From the NCBI RefSeq assembly GCF_000247815.1, contig NC_021684.1, forward strand, positions 13,950,558 to 14,014,557: a stretch of DNA of 64,000 nucleotides, written 5' to 3'. The position numbers and the translations under genes were made by a program. The notes beneath the pieces are model-generated. The model was not told the origin of the DNA and did no database searches. It saw only the letters and a list, made by a program, of their open reading frames with translations. This stretch comes from Ficedula albicollis (lineage: Eukaryota; Chordata; Aves; Passeriformes; Muscicapidae). Below are positions 12,501 to 26,943 of this stretch, piece after piece. Numbering within the stretch: position 1 is the first letter of the stretch; the number at the start of each line of letters is the position of its first letter.

Positions 12501-14856
12501 ATTATTTTATGAAGATAGTACATGGTAAATATTTATAAGTAAAACAGGCAAACAATGAGACTACAGTGAATAAATAACTATAACATCGAAGTCCTGTTTC
12601 AGAATAACATACAATTGCATTCCTCACTGAAATAAATAGTTCCTTTTTCCTGTCACAGAGGGTTATACAGTTGTCAGTGTTCAGTTCCAGTGTGGTGACA
12701 CTGGATATGTTCTGGCTACATTTTTTGTTTAATATCAAGGTAGTATTCTTGTTCCATGCATAAAAGCAAGTAATCTCAAAATACAGATCTTTTTTGGGTA
12801 TAGTAATTACTGCTTCTTCACCAACTGTAAGAGCAATTAAGCCCCAACTAATGAGCAGTTTTCTACACTATAGTTATTATGCTCTATCTTAATAATACTT
12901 ATCTCATCAAATAGCTTTCTTCCTTTGGAAAGGAAGTGTCTAAATTCATTACACGTTTTACAGCTACTGGACAAAGGAGCTTAATCCTTTTATCTTTTAA
13001 GGCAATTTTAGTTTCTTTCTGTTCTCAGGTGTCTGGTTCTGTTTACATTTTTTGCCCTCTTTAATTTGGCTTCTCTGGCCACCATAGAACGTAAACTTGC
13101 TTAACCTGTAGGGCTGGAGCTGGGACTTTCATCTGAAATAATGACTTAATGCCAGGCAAGGGAGATGTCCTGCTCTGAGGGCAGATGCCTGTAAAGTGTG
13201 AATTTCATTCTTTGCCTTTTAATCTTAAAAATTTTGAGAAGTGGCTTTTGGTAGGTTGGTGGGTTTTTGGCATTCCTTTTTCTAATAATTTTAACTACCA
13301 TATTTTGAATCATCTAAACAGTAGCTACCAAAGTGGAAAGGAGCCCTGCACTGTATGTTTCAGTGGGAGCAGCTTGGAATAGAAATGCCCAGAGGGGTGA
13401 GACAGCACTGCCAGGTCTGGGAGTTTTATTGTTGGTCTCACAGTATTTGGTGTTTTTCTTTAAGCCACAGCTGCTGGAGTCTTCTAATGAAAGGAAAAAT
13501 CATCAGCTTCCATGTAAAAAGGCAGCAATGGTTATGGGAGAGGAACTTGAATGTCTGTTCCAGGTATTGATGACTGGGAGAAAAAAAAAAGTCACATAAA
13601 AAGACTCCTCAGAACACTTTGGTCATATTTTTCTAGTTAAATATCATCTTTTGGAGGTGAAATGCATAGCAGGATTGGGAGTGCTGTAAACAGAGAGGCA
13701 AGTTCTGCATCCAAGGTGATCCCTTTTTCTTCCCAATGTGTTGCTGCAGCCTGTCTGCAGGACCATGGCTCTGTGTGACATATGAGAGGAAAAGCCCCTG
13801 CAGGGGTAGTTTTAACACACCATATTTTTTTTAGGTTGGTTTGTTTCTTTATTTGTTTTTATTTTAGAAGCAAACACATCTTCTCATATCGGTTAAAAAA
13901 ATTAATCTTAGTGCTTTGTTGAACCATGTTGCCACAATCATAGTCAGGGCTAAATTAAGGTAGAGATGAGAGAGACTGAAGTAAATCCTGTGGTTACTTA
14001 GTTTTCCTTTTAAAAATTCGTAGCAGTTTACAACTGAATTTGTACAAGCATTATTAAATAAACTCTGGCTGTGGCATGTTTGCTCTAGGACCTTGTTTAG
14101 CAAAGCACTTTAGTAAATACATAATGTGAAGGCCATGAATGATATTATATCTGTGCAATGGATAGTGAGTGCTCAGTGCCCACGATATGAGGAGCCCTTG
14201 AACTGGAACTGTTCACACAATTAAAGTTAAACATTTGCTGAAAAGACATTGGGTTATTCAGCTATTTAAAGTAAAGGATGTGCTTAAGTACTTTGCTGAA
14301 TCAGAGCCTATAAAAAGAAATGCTCACAAAAACATGTGAATGCTGAAAATGGAAACTAATGTCTAGTTAGCTGATATTGTGTGGCTACACAAGTGAGCTA
14401 AAGCTGGGTGTGAGACCACTTGGCTGGGTTAGCTCTGAGCATCTCACATCCAGTCCAAGCTGTGAGCTTTACTCAGGCTGCCTGGGGTGAGTAAAACTGA
14501 ACTCTATTCTAGGGCAATAAATCCACTGCTTAGTTTGCAAGTCATCATACCAGGAGCATTATGCTGCATGATATGCGTGCTATAAAATGCAAGGCTTCTC
14601 TGAACCACTTAATCAAAGCATAAACTGGAGCTGTGAGGTAAACTCTGGAGGCTGAGTGTGAGTAAAGATCAATAAGATGTGTCTCAATAATTCTTAAATT
14701 AATAAACTTCTACTACTGATTTACTAGCTTCTCTGTGTTAGTGGAGTTATAAGTGGTTACATCCAGAATTTACTTCAGAAAAAGCCCTGCTTGCTTTTTT
14801 GCTACTGTGAAAACCTGAAAAGGCCAGTGAGACCAGAAATAAAAGACACGTAGTAT

Positions 14857-15240
14857 AAGTCACTGATGGTTAAAGAGAGACATATAAGCATTGGTGCAAC
14901 CACTCTCACAAAGTTTAACTATTGGAATGAGCTTCAGTCCCTTATAAAATAATCTCCTCCCAAAGTGTGTACCAGGTTGTGTTTCTGAGAGCTTGCACGG
15001 GACATCATAACAGAGGAAGAAACAAAGTGCTGTATGTGCTTTTAAAGCAGTCATGAAAAGTCACTGATGGTTAAAGAGAGACATATAAGCATTGGTGCAA
15101 CCACTCTGAATGAGCTTCAGTCCCTTATAAAATAATCTCCTCCCAAAGTGTGTACCAGGTTGTGTTTCTGAGAGCTTGCACGGGACATCATAACAGAGGA
15201 AGAAACAAAGTGCTGTATGTGCTTTTAAAGCAGTCATGAA
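14857..15240. repeat. Two-copy tandem duplication, 201-bp unit with 18-bp indel
   Basis: Copy one spans 14857-15057 and copy two 15058-15240. Copy two lacks the 18 bases between CCACTCT and GAATGAGC (CACAAAGTTTAACTATTG in copy one). Otherwise the copies look identical. The duplicate produces two near-identical minus-strand open frames, a consequence of the repeat and not two genes. Confidence 0.97.
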
Positions 15241-15271
15241 AAAGGAAAATATACAAATAAATCCTATTTTA

Positions 15272-15325
15272 ACAAAAAAAAAAACAAAAACAAAAACAAA
15301 AAACAAAAAAAAACCAAAACACAAA
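15272..15325. repeat. A-rich (CAAAA)n-like low-complexity tract
   Basis: A runs of four to eleven separated by single C, of the form AAAACAAAAAC. It lies about 30 bp downstream of the 201-bp duplication. It could be a decayed retroposon tail, but no element body is recognisable next to it. Confidence 0.8.
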
Positions 15326-18300
15326 CAAAACCAAATCCAACCCACCACCTTTTTTGTTGTTGGACAATGTGAAGTTTGTAGGTGTCATCTAGAGTGTAGG
15401 TGTCACCCCCCCTTCTGAGATAAATAGCAATCCATGGATTTTCATTTGCTTAAAAAGACAATGGCAAAACAAATTAGAGGAGATTGAAAAAAGATAGTAA
15501 TTTAAAGGTTCTCATTTACCTTCTGAAACTTTATCTGTGTGTGTTTCTAGATTTTCCAGTGAAACCACAGAGCCTGGATAGTTTCTAGTTTAAAATGCTG
15601 GACATAATTCTTTCTCATGAGACCAAGACTTCAGTCTCTTGAGGCCCCCAGCTATGGCCTTAATAAAGTCATTAAATTGCTGAAGACATGCTCTATAATC
15701 AGGAAGGTTGTTTTTAATTATGTATTTTGGTCCTTGTTTCCAAATACTGCTTCTGTGATTTCCTTAAGATATTTTGAATACTCCTAACTTATTCCTATAC
15801 ATTTGTACTGGAAAGAAATTCCAGTCATGGATTGAAATTTATTTTGTATTTCACTTTGAGCAAAATAAAACCAGAAAATCTGTCTGCTCCTCAAAAGTTT
15901 CCTTCTGGATTCAGTGTAAGGTCACAGATATCACAGGAATACAAACAAGTGCAACAGTGCATTGCTCAGCATAGTAGGAATTGATCTTGTCCCCACAGTG
16001 AGCCAGTCAGCGTGTGGATTTTTGTAGCTGAAACTAATAAGGGTTGACCTGAAGGAAAAGAACTTTTTTGAATATTTGTGTGTGGTACTTAGGCTGGATC
16101 TGTTGATCTGTTTCCCCCCCCACTGCTTTTGGATGCTGCAATCCATTGACAAATTCCATCAGAGCTGTAAGATGGAATCTAGGCTTTTAGAGGATATCTG
16201 TGATTTAGGAGAGACAGGATTCCTTTATACATTTCTGATCCAAGAAATATCCTCTAATTAAGGAAGTGGATGGCTCTGTTTGGGTCCATTCAGTGTTCTC
16301 ATTGAATCTCCAGCCTGGCTGACTTCTCTCAATGATAATTCTGGGCAGTAGGTGACCTTCCCTCTGGAGAAGAGTTCTCCAGCATGAATGCCTTGACTGA
16401 TGAAGACCCTGTGCAGGTGTCTGGATTGAGAAGTCTGCATCTCCATCAGGGGAAGATGCTGTGTCCTGGAGGTCACCTGCATCTGCCACTGGAAGGCAAA
16501 TAAGGACCAGGCTGGACACCTGGTGAGCTGCTGTGAGAATTAAGCTGCAGATTGGAACTTGGAGAGTAATTAAACATGAGAACAACCTTTGAAAAACACA
16601 ACCAAAAAGCCACACACAATGGCTACTCAAGAGTTGAGTTCTTCAGTACTCAATACCTTTCTGAACAAGGTGAAAACTATTTTTAAGGCTCTGAGAGGTG
16701 GCTTTATGGAGTGTAGTGACTCATGCTTGTCATGTCAGTATGTGTTATCCAATTGTTTCTTCTGGCATGGAAACATGTTAGTTTTTACTGGTACTGTAAG
16801 AGTGGAAAACCAAACAAAACCTGAGATTCCTTTCCTTTGGAACAAAGCAAGCTGCAGCAGTCTTTTGGAAATATAACAAGGGTTTCCTTGATTAACTGAA
16901 CTGTTTATAGACCTGGGTAACTATCGAGGATGCCAGGGGTTAACTGATATAATTTATTTTTTATGAAAATCAGAAAAAAAAAAATCTGGTTTCTATTCTG
17001 TGCATTAATATGCCAGTTAAGCAACTGGAAATACTGTTCAAGGAACATCTAGTTTGTAAATGAATAAGGATTTCAGGCCTGGAGTAGAGAATCTGTACAA
17101 ACTGCAGCAAAGGCTGCTCTGTTGGAGTGTGTGGTTTTGCATAACAGGTGAACTGAAAATGATGGGTATGACAGGAGCTATATTTAAATGAGCCGAGCTG
17201 AAAGCAGTACAAGAATAGAGGAAAATGATACACACAAATCACAGTGAATTCTGTCCTCCACAGATCTATTTCTTTTGTCCCAAGCAAAAATTGCTGTGAT
17301 GGAACATGAGGAACTAACTTTTGTGAACTCAGTCGAAACAAGTCTGAGTTTGGAAAAGGTACATGCCTTGTGGCATGTGAAGGGGAAAGAAACAAATGTC
17401 TTCTGGAAAAAAAATTAGGAAAATAGCAGTTTCATTTTCCAGGAGTTCAGAAGGATTTTTAAGGATTTTTTTCTTTATGTATAAGGAAACTTCAGGATCA
17501 CAATTTCCAGTGTTTTGGGTCAATACAGTCATTGGATTTCTGAAAGGTCAAAGTTGGAATGAAAAATACTGTGAATGGCTCTTTGTACAACAAAGTTTCT
17601 GGGTTTTTGTCAAGTATTTTTGCATATATTTTGGAGTTTCAGCTACTATTGGCTTAAAGGAAGGACCAGGACAGTGTAGAGCAAGTGATGTTCTGTACAG
17701 CACTGGCTGGGCTGCAGCAGTGTGGTGTAAGGATCTCATCCTTCCCAGCCTCTGGTACTAGAAAAGTATTGTGGTGATTAAAATCACAGTTTAGGGTATG
17801 TTCAAATCAGAGGAGAGCTCCACAAGGATGCAGTATCTTTATATTCTCAAGGGAAAGTCCTGGTGTTATCAAACTCAGTGCCAATCTTGTCACATCAGTG
17901 ACACCAGTCTGCACTGGGGTCAGCCCAGCACCCCCACACTGCTTCCACCTAAGTCACCATCTCTTTGTACCTTAACCTTAAATACAGCAGTAACTTCACT
18001 CCAGTTTTACTTCTCGACATTACTGAGACGACCTAAATATTTCAAGTCACGTTCCTCAGTGGACTCATTAGGTGGGGCATTCAATAAATTTAATTTTTTT
18101 TTATTTAGGGAGTTTTCACTGCCATTTCTCTCAGCTTAAAAGCACTCATGCTTTAAATAGCAGTTTATATTTTTTAAAATTTGCTGTAAGAGTTGAAATG
18201 CGCTGTTTTTCCATGCTTCCAGACACCTGTAATCTCAGCTATGCTGCACTGAATTGAATCTCCTATTTGCATGGTTTGATTTTGTCCCCCGTTTTCTTTT

Positions 18301-19739
18301 ATACCATCTGAATCCTGTGTCTGTCCTTGTTATGTCAGGTTTTCACAAGGCAGGGTCAGGTTGATCTCCAAGCTCGTCCTTTCAGTGAGCATCTACAGCT
18401 TACCAGGTTTCCCCCCTAAATAAATTTGCTGTGTGTTGAGCAAAAAGGTAAAAATTATACATTTTTCTGTTACCTTCCAAGAAGCTTCTGCTGGGATGGG
18501 CAGTGTGCTGTCTGTTAGCATTGTATCTGAAAGAGCTGCATTTTTCCTAAGTAGAGCTTTGTTATGAAGTTCATTTGACTGAAAATATTTTGCATGCTTA
18601 ACTACCTGCTGGTGAATTTTTCTATGCCAAGTAATGTGTCAGGAGCTAGCAGAGCATAGTAAGTTAATTACTTGTGTGCATACTGTGAAGGAAAAGCAAA
18701 CAGCAAGGCACCGGTGATACGAAGAATGAGACTTCATTTCAGTCACCAGAGATTGTGTTGTTAATGAATCCACTCAATCAGCAGGGAATTGGTAATGTAG
18801 ATAAGCCCAGGTATGGCTGTGTACTGATAGGAAGATTAGTCCCTCAACCAAAACATTGTTTTTAGTGAGAGTTTGCTAATATTGAATAGTTTTTCAAAAG
18901 CACCGGTGAGATAAAGCAACAGACTGAATAATTATGGCTGTCTCAAAAAGACATGGTGATGCTGATGATCTTCTAATGTGCTCTGCAGCCACCATATAAA
19001 TCCAATCTCTTACAGATTTCACAGTGAAGTGGTACACTCCAGATTCCATTCTGTGGTGTGTATCACCAGGGGCTGCCCAAACGCTGCTCAAGGAGGAGTG
19101 TTCAGGGCTGGCTGCTGCCTTCCCCAGCACCTGCCTTGCTTTCAGGCATCCTTGGTGGCAGCAGGTGAAGATGCTCCCATGGGAGGCAGCAGGAGCTGTG
19201 GGAGCTGCAGGCAGTGAGGTGGAGGAACAGGCGATGCCCTTAGATTGCCCAGGGGAAAATTCATCCTGGGAACAGCTGCATCCCAAAGCCTGCAAGCTGC
19301 AATTTGGGGTGACCATCCCTAAATGAGCAGTTCATGCAGCGCTGGAGGAAAGAACTTTTATCCCAGCTAGGGTATGTTTTGTTTTTTTTTTATTTTTAAT
19401 ATTTTTTTAATTTAACTTGGTGTTTGAATGTGCACCACAGGTACTGTGGGAGTGAATCTCCTGCAGTGCTCCCCCTGACTCCATCCATCACAGCAGTTCT
19501 TCACTGCCAGCTCTCTGCAGCAGCTGCTTTTCCCCCAGAGTGGCTGCTCAGGTGTTTGTGTGCATTTCCTTGCCAAAGGGTGCCGCTGGCAGAAGGGAAG
19601 GGGTCTGGGGCAGGAGAGGGGTGCTGCCACTGCCCTCCTCCAGCACTAACAGGTTACTACCTGAAAATCATCTGGAGAGAAGGGGTGTAAGTGAATAAGA
19701 TCCACATTAGGAGCATTAGGTCCTTTTCATGACTTTGAT

Positions 19740-19805
19740 TTGTTGGATTTTTTGGCTTTGTTTGGTTTTTGGGTTTGTTTTTTTGGTGGGTTTGTTTATT
19801 CATTT
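19740..19805. repeat. G/T-rich low-complexity tract
   Basis: TTTGGTTTTTGGG-like words on the + strand without fixed period. Similar T-rich patches occur at about 19380-19415 and 30006-30173. Confidence 0.6.
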
Positions 19806-22800
19806 TTTCCTAACTCTGGACTTTCCTATTGGAAAACTAAAGCTGGTTTGGAACAGTTGAAGCCATGTAGTAACATACTGGGAATGACAGATACAGAACA
19901 AAAATGAGAAAACTGATTGTAAATGTTCTCTTGTCAGCCACAGAAGCAGTGCCTGATGGAGTACCTCAGGCTGGACACTGTGGCTGCTTATTGTCTTCTA
20001 TTCATTCCTCTTAAATTAATGGTAGAAACATAGACTGAATGTTAATAGAAGTTGAGGGCAGGGTTCACAATGTGTCATTAAGTAAAAGCTAGCAATCTCC
20101 CAGCAACTCTCCTGGGAGCTATTTTACTGGTGCATATTAGTGAAAGGGACAGCTGGATTGAGAAGGCTGCTGGAACAGAGATGCCATTAAGAACTTAGCT
20201 GGGCAAAAGTTGATTTTCACCTAAAAAGGCAATATTGTGGCAAAGCCAGTGTTTGTCGAGATTTGATGAGTGATTTTGGGGACTGTAGTGTTTTCTGTGA
20301 TGTGATTAAACTAGGGGGTCCTAATCTGGTGGCTGTGTCTGGTCAGGTTAGGATCAACAAGGGGTTTTGAAAAGCTAAGGGTGACATGTTTCAACAACAG
20401 ATAATTTTATCTTCCTGGCTTTATTTTTTAAATCCACCCTCTGCTTAGGACACTTCTGTTTTTTGTAAACCTGAGCCAAAGCAACAAGTGAAAATCAGTT
20501 TTGTAGTAGGTTTCTTTTGAAATGATGAGTACTTTCAGCAGTGCCTCTGGATAGGTTTTATTGATATCAGCCCTCCCTCCCTTTATTCCCTTTCTATATT
20601 GCTCTGTGCTCTCTGTGGGTGTTTTATTAACTTGCATCCTGCAAAAATTCAATAAAAATATAGAGTTTTTTCCTGTCTTTCCTCCTCCTTTTCTTTTTTT
20701 TTCGTGCTGGCTTTCAGAGACAGAGCTCTGGGGAGGGCTTCTTTGGTTAGTTACAAGGAACAGATGGGAATCAAGAAAAGGTACTTTCTGTTCCTGTACC
20801 CACCCAAATTGGAGGTAATTAAGTTACAGTGATGCATCATTTACGTTAGCAGTTTCTTTGGTGAGATCAAGCCTATTAAGGGTACATGTGAGAAGTAATA
20901 GGACTCAAGTCTGTGGTGCTTTGAGAAATAACTGGAACTGGGTTTTTTCTAAATGTGTTTGCAGGTACCCTGGCACCAAGATCTATAGTGGGACAGTTGA
21001 GTCTTGCACAGCTTTATATTTCCATATCTCTTCAAGTTCTGCAGTCCTTGCAGCTGCTCTCATGAGACAGGTGAACTTCTCCCTTTATAAAGGAAGGGAG
21101 TGAAATGGAGCATGTAGCTCCTGGTGGTAGGAAGGAGGCAGAGAAGCAAGATGGGAATTTTAGATTTCCTGACGTAAATGTCATGGCTTATTACTGTCAC
21201 TGTCATTCAGTGCTCATGTCTGAGCCCCTGGGCAGGTTCAGCAGCATGGGAGCATTGATGCTTCAGCAGGGTCTCAGTCAAGCCCTCAAGCAGCCTGTGA
21301 GCTCTGGTTCAAAAACCACAAAAGGGTTCCTGAGCCCATCATGTCTGTTCTTGCACATTTTCTTCTTGCCTCACTACTCCTGCAGGTCTGTATCCCACAG
21401 TTTCAGCTCAGCAAATGTTCCCAGGCTGCTCCCCAGTTTCAACTCCAGATCCTTTCACCTGCAGTGCCATTGTAAGATCACAGGCACAGAGTGGCAAGCT
21501 GGCTGCTTGTCTTCCTGGCTTTTGCATTCTCTGGGTGTTGGCAATGGTGGCTGTAATTAGCATTGAGCCAAATTCTTCCTCTTGCTTCCTTTTCTTCCAA
21601 CAAAGTCTTGCTGAAGTCCCCAAAGCCTCCATCTGCATCCAACAACTCTTGGGTGGGAAAGCTTCTTGCCCAGTTTCTTCCTCTTGTTTGCTCAGATTTA
21701 TTTTCTCAGAGCTTTGTTCATGCTGTGCTTTCTCCTTGGAGTAGCACAGATGGAACCATAGTTTACATCAACATTATATGAGCTTGTGCTTTTTCATATG
21801 TTTAATTCTATGAACCACCAGACTCATTTCTTCTTTTATCTTTACTCTCTGGAAGAAAAGACATTTCTTTTCTTTCTCATGGGAAGGTTGATCACCTTTC
21901 TGGTGTGTTAGTGGCAGCTCTGGAAGATGGCCTTGGAGAAGAAAGCATGAAGCAAGGTGTTACAGAGAAGGGGTGGTTAGCCCAGAGGAATGCATCTGTT
22001 CAAGTTTGAGATGTTTTATAGTGTGTTTGTCTTACATTGTTCAGTTTAAGCTTTTTGAAGCAGTTGTTTTCTAGTGAGTTTTGGAAGAATGGAGCTTCTC
22101 TTCCTTCTGCTGCATTGGGGCACCACAGCAATATAAATATCCCTCCTGTCAAGGTCCATCATTATACAGCTATTGCCCTGTAAATGAAAAAAGGACAGCT
22201 GAAAAGGGAGACCCTTCTCCAGAGGAACTTGGCCTGGATGTGACCTGTCCAATGCACCCATTACTGAAATCTGTGTCTTCCTCCCAACAACACAAAGTGC
22301 TCTCACTGAGCTACTGCACTGATTCATAATACATCTTCATTCTGTAATTTCCATAAGGATTTATACTTTTTAAAATTATATTTAGGAAAAAATCTATTTT
22401 TATGTCTGTCCCTAATCTTCACAGAGCTTTACTGAACTAGTATAGAAATAGAAGAAAGGTAATTTATGACGCCTTCATATAAATTAATCTCCTGTTTTTT
22501 CCTTATATTGTAAGTTATCACCTCATTTATTATATGCAGCTCAGGGTGAGCAGTTTTTAAAAGGCCTCTGACAGTTATGAAATGAACGGTGTGAGATGTC
22601 AGATACATTTATTAAAAATGTAGAAAATTATAAAAAACAGAGGTTGTGAATATACGTTGTCTCAGTCACTTGCCACCAGCAGGCACTTTCAATACCACAA
22701 TTTATCCTCCCACTCAGTGAGTTCTGCATAATAATTTAATTGATATTGTTGTGCTCTGTGCTCAATATAAATAATTTTGAAATATTAGTTGTAAAATTCA

Positions 22801-25800
22801 ACAGGTCATTGGGCAAGTTTATCTAGATTTTATTGTGTGAGACACCCCTGAAAAAGCCCCAAAGTATTTTGCCAGCACAGCTAAACTTAGTACCATTTTC
22901 ACTTTTGTGTGGTGGTAAATTATTCAGCTCACAAATGCTAAAACTTGAAATGTTTATGGAAAAAGCTTGTTTTAGTAATTACACTTACTCCACATTTTTG
23001 TGAGTTTCCTCAATGTTCATCCTAAGGTCCTGGTGTTTCTTAATGTTGGATATTTATCATACATTTGTGCCACTGGCAGGTTGATAGGTACAGTGGGAGC
23101 TTCATACAAGATTCATGGCAGCTTCATACTTTTCTGAGGAACAAAATTAGGATGCAGAAAGTCTGTGTATGAGTGGGGAGGATATATAATAAAAAATCAC
23201 TACATTTGTGACTGTGTAATAGAGAATAGTTCATGAAGGAATATAAAGTCTGAAAACATACATTAAAAACTTCACCAAAGGTAATTGAAGGTTAGGAAGT
23301 TTAATTAAAAATCCAGCAATAACTGTAGCATCTGTGTATATGAAAATTTAAGGAGAACATGCACATCACTCTGTCTTTCAGTTTAGAAGCTGCAGACATT
23401 ATAGGATAGTTTATATTTAGGAGTGTGATTTGAAGCCTTTCTTTGCAATTGGCACATTGGCAGTATCACTGACACCATCAGTTTTGAAGATCAGCTTTCC
23501 TGCACAGCCCCATGGCTGGGCAGTGCTGTAGCTGTGGTGCCATCAGTGCCTCTGTGCTGCTGCTGCTGGCAAAAAGATTATCTAAATCCACCCCCTTTTT
23601 GTTCCATCTTCCTGTGTTCTGTCTTAGTTCAAGTACTGGTTAAGATATTCCTTATCAGAGAATGTTCTTGGGGAAAGTGTTTTTCAGATTTTTTGACTTC
23701 TCAGAAAACTGTCCCTGGTTGTTTACACCTCTCCCGTGCCTTGCACATCTTCCCTGTACGGAGCTTGCAGATTGCTTAGACCTGTTTGTGTCTCGGAAAG
23801 CTCTTCAGGATCTTGCTCTTGGTATTTGGTCTCATTTTTCAAGCAGTAATTGGAATTTTCTGCAAGCACAAGTGTCTCATGTTAAACAGAGTGATGACAG
23901 AGAATAATAAAATGAAAAGCCCTTTTTCCCCCAGGGCAGGAAATCTTTGTTCAAAGCAGCACTGTGAACTCTTAACTACAGGCTCTCCTTCTCCATCCCT
24001 TTGATTTTGATATGCCATCACTTTAGAGAAAGACAGTATAATTTCAGCAACTTTTCCCCCTAATATAATGATTTAACAACCTGGTTGCTTTCTCTGCAGT
24101 GGGAAGACCTCTGAAAGATGCTACTGATTTTTATCAAGGCTTTCAGGGATTTTTATACTTTTACCTCTGCAGCCTCATACTAAATCAATCAGCAAGAGAT
24201 ATGTCATTCAAATCATTCTTTTCGGCCTTGTATCTAAATGCAGTCTTTAGGCTTCATGCTACAGATTTCATTTTATTTCTGCTTCCCAGGAGGGGACTGG
24301 AGGTGAGGGGAGAGGGTAAAGTGAGGCTGATTTTTCAGCCAGTCTGATCTGCAGTGCCTCCTGTCACTATTTACATGGCTTAAGCACCTCTCCAGTGCCT
24401 TCCTGGACTTAGTGATGCAGCTCCTTTGAAATGGCAAACAGTGATGTGACATCTCCTGGCACCAAGGAACAGCTTCAGTTTGTCCCAGATAAGAGAGGAG
24501 TCCTGGGACTGGAATTTCTGAAGGATCTTAACATGCTTCACTTCTGTAATGAATTTCACTGATACTTGTTTGTTTAAAACAATTTTTTCCTGTTTGAAAA
24601 TCCAGCCTGCTGTTGAAGTTCATTACTTTGTAGCTGAGCAAGGGCACCTCTTCCTTGTTCTTTCTCTACGTGGAAGAAAGGAGCTGATTTTGTTTACTGA
24701 TGGTGACATTTCAGTGCTTCTTGAGATTTGGCTCGTGATGGAGCAGTTCAAGTAGGACAGAGACTTGGAGGCAGAGATTCAGATCTGTAGTGTTGCTCAG
24801 CTAAATGTTGATTGTAGCTGCCAGTCCATGGAAAGGGAAGCATCTCCATTTATCCAGAGCCTGTAAAACTTACAGAGGTTTTCTTATCTGCTGTGGTCCT
24901 TGAAGTCTGCTGCCCCTCCAGAGCTGTGCAAGCAAAGGCTGGGACCTCTGTATTTATTTGAAGAGGAAATACTAATTCATTCCATCAGTCCCTAATAACT
25001 GGTTGGATTTTGCCCCAATAGAAACATGGAATTTTTTTCCATATTAAGATGATGGAATAGGATGTCTCCATGAAGTGGCCAAGCTAATTGCAGAAATTAG
25101 GGGATTTGATTGTTTTGCAATAATTATTACCATTTTCATTCAAAAATGAGAAGTAAAGAGGCATTGAGTACAGACAAAGATTTGTCTGAGGTAATTCTGT
25201 TAAAAAAAGATCCAAGAAGAAAAATAATAAAAAACCTCCAAAATTAAAACCCCTAAGCTAGTTCTTTCCATGTCAGTCCTGAAATTTAAAATCACATTTT
25301 TGTAAAAAATGTTTAGAAAATGAGTGAAATTTAAAAAGGAAAATAATTTTTAAAAGTTGATATTTCTACCTCTTTACAAATGAATGATGAGAATCATATT
25401 ACTCAAAAATTGCTAATTTCTGTTAAACTTCATCTGTGTAAAGGTATATGTGTTACACACCAGTTTACATCAGAGTAGCTGATCCATTAATTCAAAAGTT
25501 CTGCAAAATCAAGGAAATGTCAATGGTTTTAATAACAGATGTTTTAAACAAAACCTGTGGGAGAAAAACAAATATATTTTACTTTTTTTAAGTGGAAGTT
25601 TTTATACAAGCTTTAATTAGATTTTGGCAGAATACATTACTTTAATGGTTTTTCATTAATGAAGACTGCTCGTTGCTTTGTACAGTAAAAAGAAGAAAAA
25701 AGTAATCTTGGATTATATTTAAGGAGCAGACTGTATTAAAAAACTATTAAAGTTACTGCAGTCATTGGCAGAATGATTTTGCCTGAGAAAAGAATTTAGA

Positions 25801-26927
25801 AGTGTCAGGTAGTTTCAGACAAGGATGGGTGATGACATCTCCGACCTGAAGTGTGGGTTAAAATGTGAGACCCCAGGATTGTTGAGCTCCCTGTCCCCAG
25901 CTCTCCTTCCAGCCTTGGGAGCCAGTGGCCCTTTAGTCCCTGATTTCAGCAGAGCAAAGTTCACTTCCCGGGACCTGGCTCCACCCCAGCACTCCCTGCT
26001 CTCGCTGCATGAATTTGGCTGATCTGGGGAGGGCCCAGCCTTCCTGCCCCTTCAGCTGCTGGCCCGTGCTTTCCTGGAGGCAGGACTGACTTCGGCTCCT
26101 GAAGATGCCAGACATTATCAGTTATCATTCTTTCTGTGCTGCCTCTGTACCAAATATTCCAGCTCTAGGGTGGGGCTGTCTGATGTTCACCTTTGCCTGC
26201 AGGTTGTCCTACCATCTCAGTAGAAATGTGTGTTATTTATTAACACAGGTGTGGGCTCTTAACTTGGTTTCTGAAAACCGAATTATTTATCAGCCTAAAA
26301 AGGCCAACTGAAATTCATTTGAAATTTTATTTGATTAAAGTCACCATGCTTACTGTTGGAAAAATGAAATACAAATAGCCATAAGCTCCTGTGTTTCAGA
26401 TGGGTAAATGTCACACACAGAATTACAGGATTTCTTTTTTTAACTAGGTTTAAGTGAAACAGAGTCTTTATTTAGTGTCATGTTTTTATTTAAAAGCACT
26501 TATTTAAAGTTCTAAAAAACAAAGAATTCAATAAAGCAAGACAGGTGTAACTGCAAATGATTAATGATATAATTCTCAGTACTTTATAAAGTGTCTAACG
26601 CTGAAGAGATTTATACAGTGCAGAATGGCAATTGTGCTTTGATGGAAGGAATAGGTAATCAATATCTGCAAGCTTGGAAAAAGTGTTCTATTTCCTCCTC
26701 TAATGATATAGGGCTTTTTTGCAAAGCAAGGATGTCTGGAGCATGAGACACTTGGAAGAAGAATTAATTTGAAATCTGTAGTGGAAGATCAGTTTTAATT
26801 GAAACTGCACTTGAATGTCCATGGAAAAAACCAGGCAGTTGAGCCTGAACCCTGCTGATGGCCACCTGGGAATTCGTGAATCCCACTGCACTACTCTTGA
26901 TTACATTTTATAGGTTGCTGAGCACTT

Positions 26928-26943
26928 CTTTTTTTTTTTTTTT
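26928..26943. repeat. Poly-T run
   Basis: A run of about 15 T after GAGCACTTC. On the minus strand this is a poly-A run, but there is no recognisable retroposon or processed pseudogene beside it. Confidence 0.8.

Noticed and set aside
14860..15348. Two near-identical minus-strand open frames that look like a duplicated small gene
   Set aside because: The similarity is the 201-bp tandem DNA duplication itself. The frame has no known domain and one copy runs into the A-rich tract.
21105..21560. 151-codon frame on the + strand starting MEHVAPGG
   Set aside because: Low-information Ser/Cys-rich translation with overlapping frames on both strands. No homologous motif recognised.
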